A DNA stretch of 61,249 nucleotides from Gammaproteobacteria bacterium (GTDB taxonomy: Bacteria; Pseudomonadota; Gammaproteobacteria; Legionellales; Legionellaceae): contig JAHZKG010000059.1 of the NCBI GenBank assembly GCA_022600515.1, forward strand, positions 1 to 61,249, read 5' to 3'. A program made the position numbers and the translations under genes. Below are positions 18,309 to 26,814 of this stretch, piece by piece. Position 1 is the stretch's first letter; each line of letters opens with the position of its first letter. The notes beneath the pieces were generated by a model, which was not told the DNA's origin, searched no databases, and worked only from the letters and a program-made list of their open reading frames with translations.

Positions 18309-18683
18309 ATGGATGCATGGCTTATTTTTATAGGTGCAGGGCTTGGCGGAGTATCTCGTTTTAGTTTGTCTAATGCCCTGGCCCGGCTGCTTGGTCAAGG
18401 CTTTCCATACGGCACATTAACAGTTAACACACTCGGCTCGTTTATGGCGGGCCTATTTTTTGTGCTTATCTTGGATAGACTAGAAGGCTTATCCAATCAT
18501 TTAAGGCCTCTTATCCTCACTGGTTTTTTGGGGGGCTTTACAACATTTTCGACCTTTTCACTTGAAACCGTAAACTTGCTCGAAAATAACGAATGGGCAC
18601 TCGCTACTTTGAATATCACGCTAAATACCCTACTCTGTTTATTCATGGTTTGGTTAGGCATATGGGGAGGGAGACAATTATGA
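18309..18683 (+). CDS. crcB: Fluoride exporter CrcB/Fluc
   Basis: This 124-residue protein has four membrane segments and dimerises into a fluoride channel. Motifs are typical: GAGLGGVSRFSLSNAL, GTLTVNTLGSFMAG with the pore Asn, and GFLGGFTTFSTFSLE with the phenylalanine box. Its stop overlaps the next gene by four bases (ATGA). I looked for a fluoride riboswitch in the 120 bases upstream and saw none. Confidence 0.94.
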   Translation: MDAWLIFIGAGLGGVSRFSLSNALARLLGQGFPYGTLTVNTLGSFMAGLFFVLILDRLEGLSNHLRPLILTGFLGGFTTFSTFSLETVNLLENNEWALATLNITLNTLLCLFMVWLGIWGGRQL

Positions 18684-19021
18684 GCTTAGAAACAACAGAC
18701 ATTACCATTGCACGTGTTTATCTGACAGAAGGAACCGAAACCTTAGATAATGTACTGGATTATTTACGAGACAGCGCCAAACTACCTGGGTTCAGTGTCT
18801 TTCGTGCCATCAGAGGACTTGGAGACAGCGGCGAACACACAGCTAGTCTAATTGATGTATCCCTTCACTTACCTCTGATCATTGAATTTTTTGATGAAGA
18901 AAAAATTATTCATCAAATCATTGATGATCTAACCCAATATGTTAAACCCAAACATATGGTTTTTTGGTCTGCAAAAGCCAACAGCGTTGGAGCCAATAAA
19001 AAAAACACCGGCATATTGTAA
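18680..19021 (+). CDS. DUF190 family protein
   Basis: This 113-residue protein has a ferredoxin-like/PII-like pattern (RVYLTEGTETLDNVLDYL, then GFSVFRAIRGLGDSGEHTAS, then LPLIIEFFDEEKIIHQII). The DUF190 family is often encoded beside crcB, as here, which supports a role in fluoride handling or its regulation; the biochemical function is not established. The start ATG at 18680 overlaps the crcB stop; a longer frame from 18593 would lie inside crcB. Confidence 0.85.
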   Translation: MSLETTDITIARVYLTEGTETLDNVLDYLRDSAKLPGFSVFRAIRGLGDSGEHTASLIDVSLHLPLIIEFFDEEKIIHQIIDDLTQYVKPKHMVFWSAKANSVGANKKNTGIL

Positions 19022-19297
19022 CCCGTTAAAAATGTCATATTTTGGAACTTAGTCACAATGTCAGACATGTTAAAATATAGAACACTTTATTCGCGTCTTT
19101 GCGAGCTGACGTATTTATACTAAGCTTAATTTGCGGGACAAGCGGAAGCGCTGATGACCGTGACGCGATAACGGGGTGCTTAGGCACCTCTTTTTACATG
19201 TTACTGTGTCTGACAATGCGTTGAGGTGAAAGATCAAAATAATGGTGCAACTGATGAGCGCAATACCAGCCCTTCAGGACGCGCTAACTAACGCCGT
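19022..19297. other. 276-base intergenic stretch, possible small RNA
   Basis: The stretch lies between the convergent DUF190 and MFS genes. It contains two copies of a 9-bp palindrome (TGTCAGACA near 19058 and TGTCTGACA near 19207). A GC-rich segment follows (19133-19170, with AGCGGAAGCGCT and CCGT...ACGG), then a strong terminator hairpin at 19173-19190. There is no convincing open frame. A TATACT at about 19118 could be a -10, but no good -35 lies upstream. Confidence 0.3.
19173..19195 (+). terminator. Intrinsic terminator
   Basis: A 7-bp stem, GGGGTGC and GCACCTC (one G-U), with a TTAG loop is followed by TTTTT. It lies about 150 bases after the DUF190 stop, so it ends either the crcB transcript or a separate small RNA in the gap. 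Confidence 0.75.
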
Positions 19298-20551
19298 CTA
19301 TCGATGAGATTTTCGTCGACCGTATTCACACAAGCCTAAAAAACCTAACCCAATCACGCACCCCAGCATGTAATAATAAGCAGGTATTATAAAATTATTA
19401 GTGTGGCTCACAAGCCACATGAGAACCAAAGGCGTTGCACTCCCAATCCATGAAATACCGATATGAAATGACACACCAAATCCACTATATCGACAATTTT
19501 CAGGAAATAAGGCCAGCATATAGGCATTCATTGGCGCAAAGGCTACCGCAATTAAGACCGACATTAAAATCATGGCAACCATAACCCAAATACTTTGACC
19601 TGAACTTAATAAATAAAACACAAAATAGCTTAAGCAAAACATAGCAATTATACCGATTATCAATTGCTTTAAATACCCTATCTTATCTGCAACAAGTGCC
19701 ATGAGCGGCTCAAGCACGGCAAGCACAACAAGAGAAACTGAGGTGATTAATGTTGCCTCACTCAAAGAAAAATAAAAATAAACATGTAAATAGCTTGCTA
19801 TAAAAACATAGGTTCCAAACGTCATCATGCCGATTAATCCACCTAAACCAATCACACCAATCACAGCATACGGCACTGTTTTAAGCGCCATCACAAAAGG
19901 ATATCTTGGTTTATCTTGAGATTGTATTTTTTGATAAACCGGTGTTTCTGAAACGGTTTGGCGTAAGTAAAAAACCACTAAGCCAGCAATTAAGGCCAAT
20001 CCGAAGCCGAATCGCCAGCCCCAAGCAGGCATAAAAGACGCCGTTAAACCGGAAGCAACCAACCCGGCTATAATCACCCCCACACTGTAGGCTGAGCTGG
20101 TTAAACTCCCATAAAAGGCTTCTCTGCCTGGTGCTGCATGCTCGACCAGAAACACAGCTGAACCGGTAAATTCAGAGCTCGCAACAAAGCCTTGTGTGAT
20201 TCGAAGCAAGGTCATCAAGATGGGGGCTGCAATACCAATGACCTTAAAGCCAGGTATAAGCGCTATCATTGCCGTTGAGAGCGCCATAATGATAATACTT
20301 AGGGTTAGTGCACACTTTCGACCATGCCTGTCACCTATATAGCCAAAACACATCGAGCCTATTGGCGCTAAAATATAGCCAACTGCAAACACAGCAAATA
20401 CATGGAGCAATGCTGCTGTTGGATTCACTTTTGGAAAATAAACTTCAGCAATAATTGGTGCAAAATACCCAAAAATAGCAAAGTCATACCATTGCAATGC
20501 TGTACCTGACATACCCGCAAGCATTGCTCTTTTTGAAGATGCGTTTTTCAT
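19298..20551 (-). CDS. MFS transporter, metabolite:H+ symporter (MHS) type
   Basis: This 417-residue protein has about 12 membrane segments. The N-terminus (MSGTALQWYDFAIFGYFAPI) and the motif A loop (CFGYIGDRHGRKCALT) are typical of the MHS branch that includes ProP, KgtP and ShiA. A conserved RITQGFVASSEFTGSAVFLVE lies in segment 4. Substrate cannot be read from sequence; amino acids, betaine or dicarboxylates are the usual choices. The frame is complete and the gene has its own upstream gap. Confidence 0.88.
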   Translation of the reverse strand: MKNASSKRAMLAGMSGTALQWYDFAIFGYFAPIIAEVYFPKVNPTAALLHVFAVFAVGYILAPIGSMCFGYIGDRHGRKCALTLSIIIMALSTAMIALIPGFKVIGIAAPILMTLLRITQGFVASSEFTGSAVFLVEHAAPGREAFYGSLTSSAYSVGVIIAGLVASGLTASFMPAWGWRFGFGLALIAGLVVFYLRQTVSETPVYQKIQSQDKPRYPFVMALKTVPYAVIGVIGLGGLIGMMTFGTYVFIASYLHVYFYFSLSEATLITSVSLVVLAVLEPLMALVADKIGYLKQLIIGIIAMFCLSYFVFYLLSSGQSIWVMVAMILMSVLIAVAFAPMNAYMLALFPENCRYSGFGVSFHIGISWIGSATPLVLMWLVSHTNNFIIPAYYYMLGCVIGLGFLGLCEYGRRKSHR

Positions 20552-20636
20552 ACCTTAGCTTTTAATCGATTTTTTTCTCTATATCAAATAAAAAATATAA
20601 TATTATATTATTTTAGCTACATCACAATTTCAGATG

Positions 20637-21065
20637 TTATTGACCTGCACCTGTTACCATGTAAGTTGCTGTATAATCTGTTCCACTTTTATTGGTTTGC
20701 AATGTACAGGTTGCTTCTGTTCCATTTGCTCCTACGGCTGTATCAGCTAAAAGATTATATGTGCCTTCTACAGTCGTTGCCCCTGCTGTACCTAAGGTCA
20801 ACGCAGGTGTTAATGCAGCAGCAACATCCGAACACTTGGCAACTGCAATACATTTATTTGCTGTTACTACATTACCCATTGCCGCACAACCTGCATAATT
20901 CACTGAACTTGCTGTTGCAAGAGAACCTGCAATACCATCAACAGCAGCTTGTTGTGCATTGGATTGTAAATCGATAAACCGAGGAATTGCCACAGCAGCT
21001 AAAATACCTAAAATAACAATTACCATCACCAATTCTATCATGGTAAAACCTTTTTGATTTCTCAT
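20637..21065 (-). CDS. Type IV pilin-like protein
   Basis: This 142-residue prepilin has leader MRNQKG and cleavage before FTMIELVMVIVILGILAAVA, with Glu5 of the mature protein in place. The following IPRFIDLQSNAQQAA is typical of MshA/PilE-like pilins. The short C-terminal globular part is Ala/Thr/Gly-rich with four cysteines. I place the start at ATG 21065, preceded by GGGAG about 10 bases upstream; a GTG at 21074 is the alternative. No other pilus genes flank it, so major or minor status is unknown. Confidence 0.88.
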   Translation of the reverse strand: MRNQKGFTMIELVMVIVILGILAAVAIPRFIDLQSNAQQAAVDGIAGSLATASSVNYAGCAAMGNVVTANKCIAVAKCSDVAAALTPALTLGTAGATTVEGTYNLLADTAVGANGTEATCTLQTNKSGTDYTATYMVTGAGQ

Positions 21066-21171
21066 CAGATTCACACTCCCTTACGATTCTTTCGTTAACG
21101 TTTTAAAGTATAAAGTAAGATGTCTAATAAAGCTAAAGAAACATATACTTGCTTGAACTGACTAGCCATGT

Positions 21172-22191
21172 GGCTTTGTTGCATCGCTCAATTATTCGTC
21201 TTATTTGCAAAACAGCGGCAAGGCATTAGGAGCGTTCTTTTTAAAAATCAGGATATCCAGATGCCAAATAAATGGTTAAATCAGAAAGAGATTGAGATAA
21301 AGAAGCAGAAATACAAGCTTTCCAATTGGTCTGATTATAGGGCGTGTTGACAATTCATTGAAAAGCCTCGGCAGAGCTTACTCTCTTTCCTACGTACCGC
21401 GCTTCATGCGCGGTATCCAGCCCGTAAGAACATTAAAACCACTGGATGCCTCGGACAAGCCGCGGCACGTAGGCGGGACGGGGGCTGTAGCCCAATTGTC
21501 AACACGCCCTAATAAAAGCCTTAAAAATAGAGGTGATATTGATATTTGGCTGCCTCAAAATTTAATCAAAGATTGGTATTATGAAGAGCGTATCTATGAT
21601 GGCACTGGATCAAGTAAACATTATACGGATGACGCAATCATCGCTTGCCATGAAATACGTCAGGTTTATAAGCTTCCTTTACGTCAAACAGAAGGCTTCA
21701 TTAACTCACTGTTTAGGCTGATGAAAGCATCAATCACTTGCCCCAACTACACCACGCTTTCAAAGCGATTAAAGCAACTCAACATCAAATGTCCACGTTA
21801 TACAAAAAGCAGTCAGATGGCGCCTGATATCGCTGCAATAGCGATTGATTCTACAGGGTTAAAACGCTTTGGACGTGATGAATGGCATGTTGAAAAACAT
21901 CGGATAAATGCCCGTCCTTCTTGGCGGAAAGCGCATTTTGGAGTAGATGAAAGTCACATCATTCAAGCTGCAATACTCACAGATAGGTTTTCGCATGATG
22001 ATGAAGTCATTGATGATTTACTCAACCAGATTCATGACGAATTCCATCATTTCTCAGCTGATGGTGCATACGATGAAACACCCGTATATGATAAATTTTT
22101 AGCACATTCACCTGATGCAGATATTGTGATTCCTCCTGTAAAGCATGAGGTTTTAAATATTAAAGCGAATGCGATGCGTATAGTGGTTTGA
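21172..22191 (+). pseudogene. IS5-family (IS903-group) transposase, interrupted and 3'-truncated
   Basis: The left end at 21172 reads GGCTTTGTTGCATCG, close to the IS903 terminal repeat. The transposase starts at ATG 21261 (MPNKWLNQKE) and runs to SNWSDY, where element B (21341-21509) is inserted. It continues in frame from NKSLKNRGDIDIWL. Catalytic-core motifs follow: AAIAIDSTGLKRFG with the first Asp, FSADGAYDETPVYDKF with the second. The frame ends early at 22189-22191, before the conserved catalytic Glu region, where IS630-type sequence begins. It is dead. Confidence 0.85.
21341..21509. mobile_element. Palindromic MITE-like element B with TA duplication
   Basis: This 169-bp element has ends GGGCGTGTTGACAATT and their exact reverse complement, flanked by TA at 21339-21340 and 21510-21511. 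Deleting the element plus one TA restores the host transposase reading as SDY-NKS without a gap, so insertion site and boundaries are exact. Inside are two hairpin modules in opposite orientation (CCTACGTACCGCG...CGCGGTATCCAG). It encodes nothing. Its terminal GGGCGTGT matches the IS5-type element at 2815-3784. Confidence 0.88.
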
Positions 22192-22194
22192 TTT

Positions 22195-22653
22195 CTAAAT
22201 TATCGATCGAAACGCATAATCAACCACCTCAGCTAAGCTGTTAAAATTAGAAATTATTTTCTTAATTTTATTTTTTATAATTAGCCCAAAATTTTGCAAT
22301 GGAATTGAAATCTGGGGAGTACGGCGGTAAAAATAATAAATGGCAGTGAGCATTACTAACCAAGCTTTTAGTTTCTTCTGACTTATGAAACGCAGCGTTA
22401 TCCATAATAATGGTATATCCAGGCCTAGTTCAGGTAACAAGAAATTTTCGAGCCAAAAGTTAAACAATATCGTATCGCAAGTTCCGGTATAGCAAAGAGG
22501 AGCAACGACTTTATTGCTGACTAAACCAGCAATAAAGCTTTCCCTCGCATAGCGTCTGCCCGATATTTCTCCTATTACACGCTGACCTCTTTCACCCCAG
22601 CCATGCTCTCTTGAAATAAATTTATCTATGCCTGACTCAGCAATATAAACGCA
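22195..22653 (-). pseudogene. IS630-family transposase relic (C-terminal part)
   Basis: Read on the minus strand across frames, pieces of an IS630/Tc1-like DDE transposase appear in order: VYIAESGIDKFISREHGWGE, a region ending AGLVSNKVVAPLCYTGT, FNFWLENFLLPEL, IIMDNAAFHKSEE with the second catalytic Asp, LLFLPPYSPDFN, and SNFNSLAEVVDYAF. Several frameshifts separate them and the residue after VYI is Ala where the first catalytic Asp is expected. The N-terminal helix-turn-helix half is missing; the relic stops at the TA-flanked element at 22656. Confidence 0.75.
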
Positions 22654-22655
22654 TA

Positions 22656-22881
22656 GAAGTTACGCATTGACCGAGATCTAACACTCTGAACGACAAAAAA
22701 AGATCTAAGTTAAATCAAATCAAATGGGTTTTAAAATTAACTTCAGCAAGAAGGCTTTCATCTTAGTTAAAAAATATTCCCCCCTAATTTATTAAGAAAA
22801 ATATTTCTGTAAGCAGTCAGAATGACTATATTAATAAAAGTGGCGCTTAACTATTACCTGCCTCTGTTAATGCGTAACTTC
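22656..22881. mobile_element. Small TA-flanked inverted-repeat element C
   Basis: The terminal repeats GAAGTTACGCATT (22656-22668) and their exact complement (22869-22881) enclose about 200 bp of AT-rich sequence without an open frame. TA dinucleotides at 22654-22655 and 22882-22883 would be the target duplication. It lacks the hairpin module of elements A and B. It could be a MITE mobilised by an IS630/Tc1-type transposase, or the two ends of a larger deleted element. Confidence 0.5.
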
Positions 22882-22891
22882 TAACTAACTA

Positions 22892-24067
22892 TTACATATT
22901 ATAGTTCATTTTAGACTGGACGGACCGGCCTGTAAGATAATCACCATTACTTCCCTTAGTGCGCTTCAAACTGCTTTTGGTAAGCGTATCAGGCTTAATA
23001 TTCAAACGATCCACCGTCTCATTCAGTGACCTCACCGTGCCTTTAGATACATCGCCAGATACCATCTGATCTAACGTATTAAGATAATTTTTTATTTGCT
23101 TAAAATCTTTTTGCTCTATGCCTGCTTCTATGCATTTTTTGATCATGGGCAAATACAGATTAAATGCCTCTAAATTCTGCTTGCCGGTGCAGCTAGCCCA
23201 TGAAAAATATCTGCCATTAATGCGAGACTCATAACTTCGATGTAAACAGGTCACTTGCTCTAAAACCCTCGCTTCTTCAGCAGTTTTATCAGCCGTACTA
23301 CCTATTTGTAAATCTAGAACCTCCTTGGAAAGCCTTTCTTCAACATCAGGTAAATAATGAGCCTGAAGATTTTTTTCAAGCAACTCTTTTTTTGCATCAA
23401 ATGTATAGCTATCACCATACCAGTGAAAAAAATTATACAGACATGATTTAGCAGAGCTAATAAAGTCAGCCGATAGCCTGTAGTTTGCAAAGTAATTTAA
23501 CAAAGATGGCTCTATGCTTTTTATTTTATCCCCTTCTTGAGTTCTTAAGGGCGCTGGATTGAATGTTCTGACAAAGATTTTATCTTTATCTTTATCTTCC
23601 TCAAGCGCTTTAGATAAAGCATAAACACGAACATCTTGCGCTAAATTCCCTCCCAGCGAATGCCCTGTTATAACAATCTCTCGACCTGGATTCTTTTGTC
23701 TTACCTCATTATAAAAATCAAACGCTGCTTGACGATGCGACTCTGTGAGTTTATGGCGTATTAAAATACTCACGTCAGCCGCTAAATCTTTATTGCTATA
23801 TAAGGCGGATAATGAGATTTCAGGTATTGATGTTCCTTTGAATGCAATGACGATGGGTAAACCTTGAATTTGCTCATGCTGAAGACAACACGCAACTAAG
23901 CCCGTATCTTTATCCTGAGTAGCTGAGTCAAGTGAATACCCTGCTTTTGTTACCCCAGGATTCTTCTTTGCAAAACCACCCTGGTTATTTGCATCTAGAT
24001 GACCTGTATAATAAGCGGCATCTGATGCATAAAGCAGCAACTTAATCGTACACCCTATCAATATCAC
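22892..24067 (-). CDS. Lipase-like alpha/beta hydrolase (class 3 type)
   Basis: This 391-residue protein has a nucleophile elbow GHSLGG (in REIVITGHSLGGNLAQDV, about residues 130-147) preceded by an oxyanion-hole region (IVIAFKGTS), as in class 3 lipases. Candidate Asp and His partners follow (about SADFISS and FFHWYGDSY) but cannot be fixed. The C-terminal 150 residues are helical and charged, without homology I recognise. There is no clear signal peptide. The start is uncertain: GTG at 24067 or TTG at 24061, the latter better spaced from AAGGGG. Similar lipase-fold proteins are type IV effectors in Legionella; that role is inference here. Confidence 0.7.
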   Translation of the reverse strand: MILIGCTIKLLLYASDAAYYTGHLDANNQGGFAKKNPGVTKAGYSLDSATQDKDTGLVACCLQHEQIQGLPIVIAFKGTSIPEISLSALYSNKDLAADVSILIRHKLTESHRQAAFDFYNEVRQKNPGREIVITGHSLGGNLAQDVRVYALSKALEEDKDKDKIFVRTFNPAPLRTQEGDKIKSIEPSLLNYFANYRLSADFISSAKSCLYNFFHWYGDSYTFDAKKELLEKNLQAHYLPDVEERLSKEVLDLQIGSTADKTAEEARVLEQVTCLHRSYESRINGRYFSWASCTGKQNLEAFNLYLPMIKKCIEAGIEQKDFKQIKNYLNTLDQMVSGDVSKGTVRSLNETVDRLNIKPDTLTKSSLKRTKGSNGDYLTGRSVQSKMNYNM

Positions 24068-24076
24068 CCCTTTTAT

Positions 24077-24487
24077 TTAATTTGCACCTATCGCTGAAAG
24101 CCATTGGTCCGATGGAGAAATTAACTTCCGTGCTTTTAAATCAAAAAATCCAAACGTCATTTTAGACTGACTGCACAACGCACCTTGTGCATTTAAAATA
24201 TCTTGCCGCATGAGCACAATTTTTTTCTTATAAGATAATACTTGTGATTCAATTATAATCGATTCTCGTAACGTCAGCTCTTTCAAAAACTTAATATGAC
24301 ACTCTAAAATCACAGGGCCCATTGCTTGCTCACAAATGGTTTTTAAACCAAATCCATGCGCATTTAAAAGCTCCCATCGTGCCTCTTCTAATAAAGCAAG
24401 ATAGGTTGCATTATTCACATGCCCAAAGGTATCTAAATGATGCTCTTTAATTAATATGTTATATTCAAATACCTTAAAATCAGACAT
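24077..24487 (-). CDS. Acyl-CoA thioesterase (4HBT/YbgC-like hot-dog fold)
   Basis: This 136-residue hot-dog protein shows the 4HBT signature DTFGHVNNATYLALLEEARWELL with the catalytic Asp/His/Asn cluster. The central strands (VILECHIKFLKELTLRESII) and GALCSQSKMTFGFFDLKARK fit the fold. It hydrolyses acyl-CoA thioesters, with an unspecified acyl chain. ATG 24487 is preferred; an ATG six bases upstream is also possible. It is divergent from the DUF2520 gene and sits 9 bases upstream of the lipase-like gene, so the two may be cotranscribed. Confidence 0.85.
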   Translation of the reverse strand: MSDFKVFEYNILIKEHHLDTFGHVNNATYLALLEEARWELLNAHGFGLKTICEQAMGPVILECHIKFLKELTLRESIIIESQVLSYKKKIVLMRQDILNAQGALCSQSKMTFGFFDLKARKLISPSDQWLSAIGAN

Positions 24488-24557
24488 ATGCACTCACTCT
24501 TATTACCCCTCAAAGCCATGTTATACTATGTCTCACTTCAGTAATAAATAATATAGC

Positions 24558-25460
24558 ATGATACAACCTATGATACTTAAAACGAATCTTATCGGTGCTG
24601 GTAAATTAGGCAAAACAATGGCGCGTTTATTATTTAATCATGGCCTTATTCGCGTTTCTGGCGTCTTAAACACAAGCCTTGAAAGCACGCTCGATGCAAT
24701 TCAATTTATCGGTGATGGTACAGCTTATTCTTCTATAGCCACACTTCCGCCTTCAAATCTCACCTTAATTTGTACGCCGGATGCATCTATTGCTGACATT
24801 GCAGAAACACTGAGTCAGAATCAATGGATTAATCAAGATCATATGATTATGCACTTTAGTGGAGCATTAAGCGCTGAGATATTATCTCCTTTGGCAAATA
24901 AAGGCTGTGCTACCGCAAGCCTGCATCCTATGCGAAGTTTTTCAAATCCAGCGCTTAGCCTCGAGCAATATCCAGGAACCTACTGCGCCATTGAAGGCGA
25001 TGCGAAAGCATTAAAGCGCTTAAAGCCTTTATTTGAAGCCATAGGCTCTGTGGTTTATCACATCAAACAAGAGAAAAAAAGCATTTATCATGCCGCAGGG
25101 GTTTTCGCGTCAAATTATTTGCTCACCCTAGCAAAGCAAGCCACCGATTGCCTTACTGAAGCCGGTGTGGATGAAACTATAGGTCTTAATATTATCGCTG
25201 ATTTAATGCAAGGTACGCTTTCAAATTTAAAACACACACAATCACTCAAAACATCACTAACAGGCCCTATACAACGAAGCGATGTCAATACAATAAAAAA
25301 ACATCTCGAAGCAATCAACAATGCAGAACAACAATCACTTTATCGTGCACTGGGCAAAGCGACATTACCTATTACAAACCTGAATCAAAATACAAAAAAA
25401 GCACTCAATGCGGCGCTAGAGTACCCCCCAAAAAGTCATGATCTTGCCTCGAAAAAATAA
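24558..25460 (+). CDS. Rossmann-fold and DUF2520 domain protein
   Basis: This 300-residue protein has an N-terminal NAD(P)-binding Rossmann domain (LIGAGKLGKTMARLLFNHGL, G-x-G-x-x-G) and a C-terminal helical DUF2520 domain (HAAGVFASNYLLTLAKQATD). The connecting segment holds SLHPMRSFSNP, typical of the family, which resembles ProC- and prephenate dehydrogenase-like oxidoreductases. The substrate is unknown. ATG 24558 is followed at once by another in-frame ATG (24570). It stands alone on the plus strand. Confidence 0.85.
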   Translation: MIQPMILKTNLIGAGKLGKTMARLLFNHGLIRVSGVLNTSLESTLDAIQFIGDGTAYSSIATLPPSNLTLICTPDASIADIAETLSQNQWINQDHMIMHFSGALSAEILSPLANKGCATASLHPMRSFSNPALSLEQYPGTYCAIEGDAKALKRLKPLFEAIGSVVYHIKQEKKSIYHAAGVFASNYLLTLAKQATDCLTEAGVDETIGLNIIADLMQGTLSNLKHTQSLKTSLTGPIQRSDVNTIKKHLEAINNAEQQSLYRALGKATLPITNLNQNTKKALNAALEYPPKSHDLASKK

Positions 25461-25468
25461 ACACTTCA

Positions 25469-25503
25469 CTAAGCAACTATTTTAATTTCAAACGCCTCTG
25501 GGG
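25469..25503 (-). repeat. IS3-type transposase 3'-end relic
   Basis: On the minus strand this reads PEAFEIKIVA followed by a stop, matching the last residues (SPEAFEVKMVA, stop) of the IS3-type transposase at 61005-61249. The flanking CACTTCACTAAGC resembles CACCTCACTAAGC at 60999-61011. It is a solo scar of the same element. Confidence 0.75.
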
Positions 25504-25589
25504 CGATTACCTATCGAGAGCGCAACCTTGCTTATCCATAAAGCAGGTCTATTATTTTAATAATAATACAAAAAATGGGCATCCAAGTG

Positions 25590-26792
25590 ATGAAATTATC
25601 GTTTTTAGCAATAATCCTCAGTTTTTTTCTTGCACCCATAGCATTTTCCACATCACACCATGCGGAACACACCCCGTTATCCAAAGCGAAAGCCCCTCAA
25701 GATAAAGGCTGGCTGGCTGATTTAAATGACTTACCGAGCAGAGAAGAAATTGAGAAGCTCTCTAAACATGTCGATGAAGTCATGCAGCAGGAAAAACATA
25801 AAACATGCACTTCGATTAATCCGCGTCTACGTAAAATGATATTTTTGCATTTTGCAATTTATCAGTATGTCGTCAATAACCGCTCAGTTTATTTAGATGA
25901 GAAAAATCTACATCACTGGGCGCATGTATTTGGAATGCTGCTTAAAGAAAGCAGTGGTGACACAACCAATATTACAAGTATGACAGGCCGCAGCTATTCA
26001 ACATATGAAGCTAAGTCAGATTTGAAGCGGTGGGGAGAAATAGAAAAACTCTCAAAAACCGGGCGGATCCCGCTTAATTATCAAACCAACTTTGGACTAA
26101 CACAACTCTCAGTTGATAGGCTGTTTGTTGCATTACAATTTGCCCAAAAGCCCGCCTATTTAGAAAATCAAAAGAAAAGCGACTTGAACACAGCCATAGC
26201 CGTTCGAAGGCTCATTTGGTTTTACCAAGATTTTGCTCAAGGACGTCTTAAACAAGAGCATGATCGCATTCATCATCATGAACAAGGCAACCCTGAATAT
26301 TCGGCAAGATTCAGACGCGGTATCGATATGGCACTTTTACTTTGCGGAACAGACTATATGTTTACCGAAGGCTACCATGGAAAAGCAGAGGGTGCTGCAG
26401 ATCTTACGCATGCTATGGCATCAATCGCTTATTGTAAATTAGGAAATTCACACAAGGGATATGGTTTTAATGAAATAGACGAAAGATGCTTTGCGAAATG
26501 GGTCACATTGTGCCCTACATTAAACTTTGATATTGCTATGTTGACACCACTAAGATACTTCGCAACGCGGCATGCGGCTCCTGTTTGTGAAGATACATTT
26601 AAAGCGCTTGTTAATAAAAAACCAATCCATCATCAAAAAGCATCATCAAAAAAAATACATCACGAACCTCAAAAAATAACGCATCATCAAGACACAAAAC
26701 TTGGCTCAAGAATAAGAAAATTATTGGACTCAGCATCAAGCCTATTAACCAAATTTTTCACAGGCTCTACGACCCAGCAAGCTTGTCCCTAG
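25590..26792 (+). CDS. Exported protein, possible lytic transglycosylase-like fold
   Basis: This 400-residue protein starts with a signal peptide (MKLSFLAIILSFFLAPIAFS). ATG 25590 gives this clean start; an upstream ATG at 25575 adds five residues. Two stretches recall SLT/lysozyme motifs: FGMLLKESSGDTTNITSMTG (Glu followed by Ser-Ser-Gly) and YQTNFGLTQLSVDRL, which resembles the G-L-x-Q motif. The C-terminal 60 residues are rich in His and Lys (HHQKASSKKIHHEPQKITHH). The enzyme assignment is inference from these two motifs. Such proteins occur in Legionellales as exported hypotheticals. Confidence 0.55.
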   Translation: MKLSFLAIILSFFLAPIAFSTSHHAEHTPLSKAKAPQDKGWLADLNDLPSREEIEKLSKHVDEVMQQEKHKTCTSINPRLRKMIFLHFAIYQYVVNNRSVYLDEKNLHHWAHVFGMLLKESSGDTTNITSMTGRSYSTYEAKSDLKRWGEIEKLSKTGRIPLNYQTNFGLTQLSVDRLFVALQFAQKPAYLENQKKSDLNTAIAVRRLIWFYQDFAQGRLKQEHDRIHHHEQGNPEYSARFRRGIDMALLLCGTDYMFTEGYHGKAEGAADLTHAMASIAYCKLGNSHKGYGFNEIDERCFAKWVTLCPTLNFDIAMLTPLRYFATRHAAPVCEDTFKALVNKKPIHHQKASSKKIHHEPQKITHHQDTKLGSRIRKLLDSASSLLTKFFTGSTTQQACP

Positions 26793-26814
26793 CTTAATAT
26801 TAAGCTTAGCTTCC

